Assembly (NCBI GenBank): GCA_964633205.1
Contig: CAZWFN010000093.1
Span: 1-25,468, forward strand
DNA from: CAYVQE01 sp964633205
GTDB taxonomy: Bacteria > Myxococcota > B64-G9
Length of the DNA: 25,468 nt
Direction of reading: 5' to 3'
Shown here: piece by piece, positions 5,518-13,117 of the stretch
Numbering within the stretch: position 1 is the stretch's first letter
How the letters are laid out: each line of letters begins with the position of its first letter
The notes under the pieces: generated by a model
What the model was told of the DNA's origin: nothing
The model's database searches: none
Seen by the model: only the letters and a program-made list of their open reading frames with translations
Translations under genes and position numbers: made by a program

Positions 5518-8010
5518 ATGAGGCGCGCTGTGATTTGGGGGGAGAGCTTGACCGATTTCGGAAAACTTCGTTTTTCGATATTTTGTTGGATTGGGCTGAT
5601 GCTCGGGCTGGGCGCATGCCCGATCGCCATCGGCCAGCAGGCCCGGCCCGACACGCATGCCGGCCCCGAGATCCGCGTGGGCATCTACCAGAATCCGCCC
5701 AAGATCTTCACCGACCAGCACGACCGCCCGGCCGGGCTGTTCGTCGACCTGCTGCAGGCGATGGCTGCCGAGGAGGGCTGGCAGCTGGAGTACGTCTCCT
5801 GCACCTGGTCCGACTGTCTGCAGCTGCTGGAGCGAGGTGAGCTGGACCTGATGCCCGACGTCGCTTTCTCACAGGACCGGCAGGCGCTTTTCGCGTTCCA
5901 CTCCACCCCGGTGGTCGAGAGCTGGTCGCAGATCTACGCCCGCGACCCGGAGCTGGATCGCCTGGCCGAACTGGACGGAGGCAGCATCGCCGTTCTGCGG
6001 GGCTCCATTCAGGAGGACTACCTGGAGCAGCTGGTCCGCGGCTTCGCCCTCGATGTGACCCTGATCCGCACCGCCACCATGCGCCAGGCCTTCGCCAAGG
6101 TGGCCGCCCGCCAGGCCGATGCGGCTGTGGTCAATCACTTTTTCGGCGACTTCTTCCACCGGCAGCACGGGCTGTTCAAGACCCCCATCGTCCTGCTGTC
6201 CGTGGAGCTGTACTTCGCGGCCCCGGCGGGCCGCCATGCCGGCTTGCTGGCCATCATCGACGGCCATCTGCGCGAATGGCGCGGTGAGCAGAACTCGCCT
6301 TACTACCTGGCTCTGGCCCGCTGGATGGATCGCCCGGCCGAGCGCTTGGTGCCGAGCTACCTGCTCTGGGGGCTGGGCGGATCGCTGGCCATCCTACTGC
6401 TGATGGCCGCCCTGATCCTGTGGATGCGCCGGGAGATCCGGCGCCGCACCCGGCGGTTGCGCGAAAGTGAAGATCTGCTGGCCACCACCCAGCGGCTGAG
6501 CAAGGTCGGCGGTTGGAACTGGGATCCGGAGCACCAGCGGATGCGCTGGACGGACGAGACCTACCGCATCCACGGCCTGAGCCCCGGCGATCACGATTCG
6601 GACACGACGGCCCTGATCGACAAGAGCCTGGCCTGTTACGAGGCCGAGTCCCGCGAGCCGGTTCGCCAGGCCTTCCAGCGCTGTGCCGAGCAGGGAGAGT
6701 CCTACGACATCGAGGTCCCGTTCATCGACCTCGCGGGCCGGGCCAAGTGGGTGCGCACCGTGGGCCAGCCCGTGCGCGACGCAGCGGGCCGGGTCGTCCG
6801 GGTGGTGGGCAACCTGATGGATGTGACCGATCGGCGGCTTGCCGAAGAGCGCCGGGAGAAGGCCGAAGCCCAGCTGCGGCTGGCCCAGAAGATGGAGGCG
6901 GTGGGGCAGCTGGCCGCCGGGGTAGCCCACGACTTCAACAACCTGCTGTCCGTGATCCTGAGCTACGCCGACTTTCTGCTCGAGGACATGGCAACGGACG
7001 ATCCAGCCCGCGTAGGCCTCGAGGAGATTCAATCGGCGGGGGAGCGGGCCGCCTCGCTGACGCGCAAGCTGCTGGCGTTTGGCGGCCGGCAGATGGCTGC
7101 GCCCGAGGTTCTCGATCTGAACCAGGCCCTGAGCGACCTGGAGGGCATGCTGTACAAGCTGCTACAAGAGGACATCGCCATCGCGATCGAGCGCGCGCCC
7201 GATCTGGGCCATGTCCGAGCGGATCCCTGCCAGCTGGAACAGATCATCGTCAACCTGGCGGTCAATGCCCGAGACGCCATGCCCCTCGGGGGCCGGCTCG
7301 GCTTCACCACCGCCAACGTCGACTTCGACGAGCACTACGTCGAGCAAGGCAGATCCATCCCAGCGGGTGCCTTCGTCATGCTGGCGGTCAGCGATACCGG
7401 CAGCGGCATGGAGCCGCAGGTGCGCGATCGTATATTCGAGCCGTTCTTCACCACCAAGCAGCGGGGCAAGGGCACCGGCCTCGGTCTGGCCACCGTCCAC
7501 GGTATCGTCGAGCAGCTCGGGGGCCACATCTTCGTCTACAGCGAGCCCGGGTGCGGCACCAACTTCAAGATCTACCTGCCCCGAGCCGAAGAAGGGCTTA
7601 CCGAGCCGAGCCGCGCTGCCGACGAAGGGCCTGCCACGGGGACCGAGACCCTGCTGGTGGTCGAGGACGACGGGGCTGTGCGGCGATCGGTCAAGCGCAT
7701 CCTCGAACGAGCCGGCTACACCGTGCTGACGGCGAGGGGGGGACAAGACGCCCTGCGCCTGGTGCGCGACCGCGATGGCGCGATCCAGTTGTTGCTGACA
7801 GACGTGGTCATGCCCGGCCTGAGCGGCAACGAGGTCGCCACCCAGATCCAGAAGCTGCGTCCGGGCATCCGGATCCTGTTCACCTCGGGCTACCCCGACG
7901 ACGCCATCGCCCACCACGGTGTTTTGGAGGCAGGCAAGCGTATCATCAGCAAGCCGTTCTCGGCCCGCGCGCTCAGGCGCATGGTGCGCCAGGTTCTAAA
8001 CGAGACATGA
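5518..8010 (+). CDS. Hybrid sensor histidine kinase with periplasmic solute-binding-like domain
   Basis: Inner-membrane two-component sensor, 830 residues from ATG 5518. The order is: signal sequence (FSIFCWIGLMLGLGACPIAI), a periplasmic bacterial SBP family-3-like domain from about 45 to 275 (EIRVGIYQNPPKIF, with WSDCLQLLERGELDLMPDV), one membrane helix near 283-305, a PAS domain (about 325-445), HisKA with phosphoacceptor His471 in GVAHDFNNLLSV, HATPase with Asn583 (NARDAM), DTGSGM at 626 and GKGTGLGLATVHG, and a receiver domain with Asp762 (LLLTDVVMPG). All catalytic motifs are intact. The receiver has no DNA-binding output and no response regulator lies nearby. The start is uncertain: TTG 5548, after a GGGGGGAG run, would still give a full signal sequence. 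The sensed ligand is unknown; such domains often bind amino acids or other small solutes. Confidence 0.9.
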   Translation: MRRAVIWGESLTDFGKLRFSIFCWIGLMLGLGACPIAIGQQARPDTHAGPEIRVGIYQNPPKIFTDQHDRPAGLFVDLLQAMAAEEGWQLEYVSCTWSDCLQLLERGELDLMPDVAFSQDRQALFAFHSTPVVESWSQIYARDPELDRLAELDGGSIAVLRGSIQEDYLEQLVRGFALDVTLIRTATMRQAFAKVAARQADAAVVNHFFGDFFHRQHGLFKTPIVLLSVELYFAAPAGRHAGLLAIIDGHLREWRGEQNSPYYLALARWMDRPAERLVPSYLLWGLGGSLAILLLMAALILWMRREIRRRTRRLRESEDLLATTQRLSKVGGWNWDPEHQRMRWTDETYRIHGLSPGDHDSDTTALIDKSLACYEAESREPVRQAFQRCAEQGESYDIEVPFIDLAGRAKWVRTVGQPVRDAAGRVVRVVGNLMDVTDRRLAEERREKAEAQLRLAQKMEAVGQLAAGVAHDFNNLLSVILSYADFLLEDMATDDPARVGLEEIQSAGERAASLTRKLLAFGGRQMAAPEVLDLNQALSDLEGMLYKLLQEDIAIAIERAPDLGHVRADPCQLEQIIVNLAVNARDAMPLGGRLGFTTANVDFDEHYVEQGRSIPAGAFVMLAVSDTGSGMEPQVRDRIFEPFFTTKQRGKGTGLGLATVHGIVEQLGGHIFVYSEPGCGTNFKIYLPRAEEGLTEPSRAADEGPATGTETLLVVEDDGAVRRSVKRILERAGYTVLTARGGQDALRLVRDRDGAIQLLLTDVVMPGLSGNEVATQIQKLRPGIRILFTSGYPDDAIAHHGVLEAGKRIISKPFSARALRRMVRQVLNET

Positions 8011-8019
8011 CGGCGCGCT

Positions 8020-8049
8020 CGAGTCGCGGCGAAGGCTGCCGCGAGCTCG
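8020..8049 (+). terminator. Strong GC hairpin after the kinase gene, no T-tail
   Basis: CGAG+TCGCGGC pairs with GCCGCGA+CTCG (8020-8030 with 8038-8049) across a 7-nt loop and one bulged G. It starts 9 nt after the kinase stop. There is no U-tract, so it may be an imperfect terminator or an mRNA 3'-end-stabilising hairpin. Confidence 0.35.
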
Positions 8050-8084
8050 GCCGGCGTCAGCGGTGACCGTTGAACGAAGCAGCC

Positions 8085-8113
8085 TTGTATCCGGGGCCCG
8101 GCTGCGCTACACC
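8085..8113 (+). promoter_or_regulatory. Candidate leaderless promoter of the redox operon
   Basis: TTGTAT (8085-8090), a 17-nt spacer and TACACC (8108-8113). The expected +1, 7 nt after the -10, is exactly the A of ATG 8120. No Shine-Dalgarno lies before this ATG. Confidence 0.4.
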
Positions 8114-8119
8114 CGGCCC

Positions 8120-9322
8120 ATGAGCGCCACCCCGCCCAGTCCCTTCTCGCCCGGCCGGCTCGGCCCGCTCGAGCTGCGCAACCGGGTCATCAAGACCGCC
8201 ACCTTCGAGGGCATGACCCCCGGCGGGCTGCCGGCCGATGCGCTGATCGAGCATCACCGCGCGGTGGCCGCCGGCGGGGTGGGCATGACCACGGTGGCCT
8301 ACTGCTCGGTTGCCCGCGACGGGCTGACCTTCGCCCACCAGATGCACATGCGCCCCGAGGTGGTGCCCGGTCTGCAGCGGCTGACCGAGGCGGTCCACGC
8401 CGCCGGCGCCGCCGCCTGCCTGCAGCTGGGCCACGCCGGCTACTTCGCCAACCCCGAGGCCGCCGGCTGCCGGCCGCTGGGCGCCTCGGTCAAGACCTGC
8501 CTGTTCACCCTGGCGCGCTGCCGGGCGGCCAGCGACGCCGATCTGGTTCGATTGCGCGACGATTTCGCCACCGCCGCCGCCCGGGCGGTGGACGCGGCCG
8601 GCTTCGACGCGGTCGAGCTGCACCTGGGCCACGGCTACCTGCTCAGCCAGTTCCTGTCGCCCTTCACCAACCGCCGCCGCGACGGCTACGGCGGCGCGCT
8701 GGCCGGACGGCTGCGCTTCCCGCTGGAGGTGGTGGCTGCGGTGCGCGAGCGGCTCGCGGCCCGGGCGGCGCTGATCGCCAAGATCAACCTGAGCGACGGC
8801 TTCGCCGCCGGGCTGGGCCCGGACGAGGCGATCGAGGTGGCCCGGGCGCTGGAGGCGGCCGGCGTCGACGGGCTGGTGCTCTCGGGCGGCTTCGTCTCCA
8901 AGACCCCCTTCTACATGCTGCGCGGCGAGCTGCCGGTGCGCGAGATGGCCCGCAACGAGTCCAAGATGCTGCGGCGCACCGGGCTGCGGCTGTTCGGCCG
9001 GCTGTGCGTACCGGCCCACCACTACAGCGACCTGTTCTTCCTGGAACCGGCCCGCCGGGTGCGCCGGGCGGTGTCGCTGCCGCTGTCGCTGCTGGGCGGC
9101 ATCCGCACCCGGGCCCACCTGGACACGGCCATGGCCGAGGGCTTCGAGTTCGCCTCCCTGGGCCGACCGCTGATCCTGGAGCCCGACTTGGTGCGCCGGT
9201 TCGAAAGCGGCGCGGCCGAGGTGTCGCGTTGCCAGCCCTGCAACCGCTGCGTGGCCGAGATGGAGGCCGGCGGCATCCGCTGCACCCATCCCGAGCTGGG
9301 CCCCGGGGCCCCGCGCCCATGA
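8120..9322 (+). CDS. Old Yellow Enzyme-family NADH:flavin oxidoreductase with C-terminal Cys cluster
   Basis: Cytosolic FMN-dependent ene-reductase or oxidoreductase, 400 residues. The TIM barrel starts at PLELRNRVIKTATFEGM. His168 and His171 in ELHLGHGYLLSQFLSP, followed by NRRRDGYGG, match the substrate-binding histidine region of the family. LLGGIRT and ASLGRPLI near residues 329 and 350 match the FMN-phosphate site. The C-terminus has Cys371, Cys374, Cys377 and Cys388, a spacing close to the [4Fe-4S] ligands of 2,4-dienoyl-CoA reductase-like OYEs. The second, pyridine-nucleotide-dependent half of those enzymes is absent. It is the first gene of a three-gene operon; its TGA overlaps the next ATG (ATGA). 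Reduction of an activated C=C bond is likely by family; the substrate is unknown. Confidence 0.9.
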   Translation: MSATPPSPFSPGRLGPLELRNRVIKTATFEGMTPGGLPADALIEHHRAVAAGGVGMTTVAYCSVARDGLTFAHQMHMRPEVVPGLQRLTEAVHAAGAAACLQLGHAGYFANPEAAGCRPLGASVKTCLFTLARCRAASDADLVRLRDDFATAAARAVDAAGFDAVELHLGHGYLLSQFLSPFTNRRRDGYGGALAGRLRFPLEVVAAVRERLAARAALIAKINLSDGFAAGLGPDEAIEVARALEAAGVDGLVLSGGFVSKTPFYMLRGELPVREMARNESKMLRRTGLRLFGRLCVPAHHYSDLFFLEPARRVRRAVSLPLSLLGGIRTRAHLDTAMAEGFEFASLGRPLILEPDLVRRFESGAAEVSRCQPCNRCVAEMEAGGIRCTHPELGPGAPRP

Positions 9323-11550
9323 GTCGGGAAGAAGTCACCTTCTGCCGCATCTGCGAGCCCTTGTGCGGCCTGCGGGTGACCGTCGAGCAAGGCCGGGTGG
9401 TGGCCGCCGCACCCGACCCCGACCACGTGGCCAGCCGCGGCCACGCCTGCGTCAAGGGCTTGCAGCAGCACCGCATCTACAACTCGCCCGACCGCCTGCG
9501 CCAGCCGCTGAAACGCACCAGCCGAGGTTTTGCGGCCATCGATTGGGCGCAGGCCCTGGACGAGATCGGGCGCAAGGTACAAAGGCTGCGCAGCGACCGG
9601 GGGCCGGATTCGATCGGGCTCTACCTGGGCGCGGCCTCGGGCTTCAGCCTGATGCACCCGCTGGCCGCCCAGGGCTTCGTGGCCGGGCTGGGCTCCAAGA
9701 GCCTCTACGGCCCGGCCACCCAGGACTGCGCCAACAAGTTCTTCGTCGCCCAGCAGGTCTACGGCTTCGCCTTCACCCAGCCCTTCCCCGACATCGACCG
9801 CTGCGGCTGCCTGATCATGGTCGGCGCCAATCCGGCCATGTCCAAGTTCAGCTTTCTCAATCTGCCCGATCCGCTCGGCCGGCTGCAGGCGATCGAACGC
9901 CGCGGCGGCCGGGTGTTCTGGATCGATCCGCGGCGCACCGAATCGGCCCGGGCGGTGGGCGAGCACGTGTTCATCCGCCCGGGCAGCGACCTGTTCTTCT
10001 ACCTGGGCTTCTTGCAGGCCCTGATCGCCGCCGGCGGCGTGGACCGCCAGCGGGTGGCCCGCCACATGGACGGCTACCAGGCGCTGGCCGCGCTGGTGCG
10101 CCCCTGGACCCCGGAGCGCTGCGCCGCGGCCACCGGCATCGCCCCCGACAGGCTGCACGAGCTGGTGGCGGCATACCGCCGCGCCGAAGGCGCCGCGCTC
10201 TACTGCTCGACCGGGGTCAACATGGGCCCTTGCGGCAGCCTGGCCTTCTGGCTGCAGGAGGCCATCAACGCGGTATCCGGCAACCTGGACCGGGCCGGCG
10301 GCAGCCTGGTCGGCCGCGGTCTGGTGGACCTGGGCCGGCTGGGCCGGCGCAGCGGTTTGCTGGCGCGCACGGCGCGCTCGCGCATCGGCCACCTGCGCTC
10401 GGTCAACGACTGCTTCCCGGGCGGCATCCTGGCCGACGAGATCCTCACCCCGGGCGCCGGGCAGCTGCGCGCCCTGTTCGTCTCCGGTGGCAATCCCCTG
10501 CTGAGCATGCCCAACGCGGCCCACCTGCGCCGGGCCCTGGCCGAGCTGGAGCTGCTGGTGGTGGTCGACATCCAGCGCAACGAGACCGCCGAGCTGGCCG
10601 ACTACGTGCTGCCGGCCACCAGCCCCTACGAGCGGCCCGACCTGTTGTTTTTGTTCCCGCTGCTGCTGGGCCTGCAAGCGCGGCCCTATCTGCAGGCCAC
10701 CCGGGCGGTGGCCCGGCCGCCGGGCGAGGCCCGCGACGAGCTGCGCATCTACACCGATCTGGCCCGGGCCTGCGGGATATCGCTGCAGGGATCGGGCCTG
10801 CTGCAAAAACTGCTCGAGCTGGGACAGCGCTGGGGCCGAGCGGGCCATCCGCTGCGGCGGCTGGCGCCCGATGCCCAAGCGCTGTTCTCGGCGCTGCTGC
10901 TGGCCCGCGGCCAGCCGTCGTTCGGCCGGCTCGTCGCCCGCCACCCCCACGGCAAGCGGCTGGCCGGCCCGCGGGCCGGCGACTTTCTGGGCCAGCGGGT
11001 GCCCACGGCCTCGGGCCGGGTGCAGCTGGCGCCGCCGCTGCTGCTGGACGGGGCCGCCGAGCTGGAATCGATATTCGCCCGCCAGTGCCAAGCCGACGAC
11101 CGGCTGCGGCTGATCACCAAGCGCGCGCTGCGCAGCCACAACTCCTGGACCCACAACCTGGCCGACTGGGTGCGCGGCGAGCGCAATACCAATCACCTTT
11201 ACGTCCACCCGGACGACGCGCAGCGGCTGGGCCTGGCCGCGGGCGAGGCGGCCGACGTGCGCTCGGACACGGCAGCGGTGCGCCTGCCGGTGCGCCTGTG
11301 CGCCGAGCTGATGCCCGGCGCGGTGGCCCTGCCCCACGGCTGGGGCCACCAGCCGGCCCCCGGGCTGCGGGTGGCCAGCCGCACCCGGGGTGTCAACGTC
11401 AACCTGCTGGCGGCCGACGGGGTGGCGCACATCGAGCCGCTCAGCGGCATGTCGCAGCTGACCGCGCTGCCGGTGTCGGTGCGTCCGGCGGCCGGCCCGA
11501 TCGACCCTCGCAGCTGGTCCGGCCTGCCCCCTGGAGACGAGCGTGGCTGA
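9319..11550 (+). CDS. Molybdopterin-dependent oxidoreductase (DMSO reductase/formate dehydrogenase superfamily)
   Basis: Single-subunit Mo/W-bisMGD enzyme of 743 residues with no Tat or Sec signal, so it should be cytosolic. An N-terminal [4Fe-4S] motif has Cys9, Cys12, Cys16 (FCRICEPLCGL) and Cys44 (GHACVKG). Cys137 in GPATQDCANK lies where the metal-ligand residue of this superfamily falls, so a Cys ligand is likely. MVGANP, WIDPRRTE and FIRPGSDLFF are typical MGD-binding stretches; NETAELADYVLPATSPYER matches the central domain. The C-terminal molydop-binding domain includes HNSWTHNL, HPDDAQRLGL and ALPHGWGHQ. It is coupled to both neighbours by overlap. There is no adjacent electron-transfer or membrane subunit, so electrons probably pass to or from one of the two flavoproteins, which is an inference. 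The reaction is not readable from sequence. Confidence 0.92.
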   Translation: MSREEVTFCRICEPLCGLRVTVEQGRVVAAAPDPDHVASRGHACVKGLQQHRIYNSPDRLRQPLKRTSRGFAAIDWAQALDEIGRKVQRLRSDRGPDSIGLYLGAASGFSLMHPLAAQGFVAGLGSKSLYGPATQDCANKFFVAQQVYGFAFTQPFPDIDRCGCLIMVGANPAMSKFSFLNLPDPLGRLQAIERRGGRVFWIDPRRTESARAVGEHVFIRPGSDLFFYLGFLQALIAAGGVDRQRVARHMDGYQALAALVRPWTPERCAAATGIAPDRLHELVAAYRRAEGAALYCSTGVNMGPCGSLAFWLQEAINAVSGNLDRAGGSLVGRGLVDLGRLGRRSGLLARTARSRIGHLRSVNDCFPGGILADEILTPGAGQLRALFVSGGNPLLSMPNAAHLRRALAELELLVVVDIQRNETAELADYVLPATSPYERPDLLFLFPLLLGLQARPYLQATRAVARPPGEARDELRIYTDLARACGISLQGSGLLQKLLELGQRWGRAGHPLRRLAPDAQALFSALLLARGQPSFGRLVARHPHGKRLAGPRAGDFLGQRVPTASGRVQLAPPLLLDGAAELESIFARQCQADDRLRLITKRALRSHNSWTHNLADWVRGERNTNHLYVHPDDAQRLGLAAGEAADVRSDTAAVRLPVRLCAELMPGAVALPHGWGHQPAPGLRVASRTRGVNVNLLAADGVAHIEPLSGMSQLTALPVSVRPAAGPIDPRSWSGLPPGDERG

Positions 11551-13117
11551 GCCGCACCCGGCGCGCTGCGACGCGGTGGTCATCGGCGCCGGCATCAGCG
11601 GGCTGTGCGCCGCCGGCCTGCTGACCGCCGCCGGGCTGCGGGTGCGGGTGTTCGAGGAGCAACCGCGGCCGGGCGGTTACCTGCAGGGCTTTTCCCGCGG
11701 CGGGTTCACCTTCGACACCGCCATCCACTGGCTCAACGGGCTGAACCCGGACGGGTTGGTCCATCGGGTGCTGGACGCGGTGGGCCCGGACTGGCCGCGC
11801 TGTGAGCCGCTGCAGCGCATCTGGCGCTACAGGGGCGACAGCTACGACTACCTGCTCGACGCCCAGCCCGACCGGCTGTGCACCGCGCTGAGCGAGGCCA
11901 TGCCGGAGGAGGCCGCCGGCTTCGCCCGCCTGTTCGCCGACTGCCGCCGGCTGGGCGGGCGCATGCGCTCCATTTACAGCCGCATGCGCGCGCTGGAGAC
12001 CCGCGGCCCGCTGGCCAAGGCCGGCTACGGGCTAGGCATGCTCGGCTGGTACTGGCCGGTGCGCCGCCTGTTGCGGGCCCCGATCGACGCCGGCCTGGCC
12101 CATTATTTCAGCGGCCATGGGCCGGGCCGGGTGTTCTGCGCCGAGGAGCGGCTGGCGGCGGTGGCCGTGCCCATCGCCTGGGCCTACGCCCAGGACTACT
12201 TCGCCCCGCCGCCGGGCGGCAGCCAGAGCTGGATCCGCTGGCTGGTCGAGCGCATCCGCGATGGCGGCGGCAGCGTGGAGTGCTCCCGGCCGGTGGCCCG
12301 GGTGCTGCTCGACGCCGGTCGGGCGGCCGGGGTGGAGCTGGCCGACGGCGAGCGGGTGGCCGCGCCCTGGGTGCTGGCCTGCGGCGATCTGGATCGGCTC
12401 TACCGCCACCTGCTGCCGCCGGAGGCGGTGCCGCCGGCCCTGCTCGACAAGCTCGACAAGGCCGACCTGTACTATTCCTGCATCATGCTCTACTGCGGGT
12501 TGCGCTGTCCGGCCGAGGCGCTGGGGCTGGGCCCGGAGATGATCCGGCTGACCCGCGACGACGTCGCCCGCGACGAGCACCAGACCGGCGGGCCCGAACG
12601 GGCCGCCCTGCTGGTCCACGCCCCCTCGACCCGCGATCCGGGCCTGGTACCGCCCGGCAAGGGCAGCCTGTGCGTGCAGGTGCCGGCCTGGATCGAGGAT
12701 CACCAACGCTGGCGGACCGGCCCCGGGGACGAACGCACGGCGGCCTACCGCGAATTCAAGCAGGCCATGGCCGACGTGCTGCTCGATCGGCTGGAGCGCC
12801 AGCTCATCCCCGGCTTGCGCAACCGGATCGAACGGCTGGAGATCGCCACCCCGATCACCTTCCGGCGCTACAGCGCCAACCGCGGCGGCAGCATCATGGG
12901 CGCCGAGCCCAGCGATCGCAACATCAAGGCCCGGCTGGCCGGCCACCGCACCCCGGTGCCGGGGCTGCTGCTGGCCGGCCACTGGGCCGAGTACGGCGGC
13001 GGGGTGCCGGTGTGCATCAAGTCGGCGGCCAACGCCAGCCTGCTGGTGCTGCGCCGCAGCGACCGGGCCGCCTTCGCCCGGCTGCGCGCGGTGATGGACG
13101 GGCGGGCGGTGAGCTAA
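11543..13117 (+). CDS. CrtI/phytoene-desaturase-like FAD-dependent oxidoreductase
   Basis: FAD-dependent oxidoreductase or isomerase of 524 residues from the family of phytoene desaturase, carotenoid isomerase and retinol saturase. The N-terminus has the Rossmann motif VVIGAGISGLCAAGLL (GAGISG at 15-20), the ribose-binding end VFEEQPRPGGYLQGF, and FDTAIHWLNG. The C-terminus has the second FAD-contacting stretch VPGLLLAGHWAEYGGGVP, then CIKSAANAS with Cys491. The start is GTG 11543, supported by GGAG 6 nt upstream, and it overlaps the previous gene by 8 bp. No phytoene synthase or other carotenoid gene is in the window, so a carotenoid role cannot be assumed. Acting on a hydrophobic unsaturated compound, in the same pathway as the OYE and Mo enzyme, is plausible. 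The last 4 bp overlap the convergent capA-like gene. Confidence 0.9.
   Translation: MAEPHPARCDAVVIGAGISGLCAAGLLTAAGLRVRVFEEQPRPGGYLQGFSRGGFTFDTAIHWLNGLNPDGLVHRVLDAVGPDWPRCEPLQRIWRYRGDSYDYLLDAQPDRLCTALSEAMPEEAAGFARLFADCRRLGGRMRSIYSRMRALETRGPLAKAGYGLGMLGWYWPVRRLLRAPIDAGLAHYFSGHGPGRVFCAEERLAAVAVPIAWAYAQDYFAPPPGGSQSWIRWLVERIRDGGGSVECSRPVARVLLDAGRAAGVELADGERVAAPWVLACGDLDRLYRHLLPPEAVPPALLDKLDKADLYYSCIMLYCGLRCPAEALGLGPEMIRLTRDDVARDEHQTGGPERAALLVHAPSTRDPGLVPPGKGSLCVQVPAWIEDHQRWRTGPGDERTAAYREFKQAMADVLLDRLERQLIPGLRNRIERLEIATPITFRRYSANRGGSIMGAEPSDRNIKARLAGHRTPVPGLLLAGHWAEYGGGVPVCIKSAANASLLVLRRSDRAAFARLRAVMDGRAVS

Noticed and set aside
9022..11595. An 857-codon minus-strand frame opposite the molybdopterin gene, and a 753-codon plus-strand frame (9363-11624) in another phase
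   Set aside because: The Mo enzyme reading carries all Cys and MGD motifs; the other two show only GC-driven composition.
11543..13117. Carotenoid biosynthesis locus
   Set aside because: The CrtI-like protein is the only hint. No phytoene synthase, cyclase or GGPP synthase is in the window, and the partners are an OYE and a Mo enzyme.
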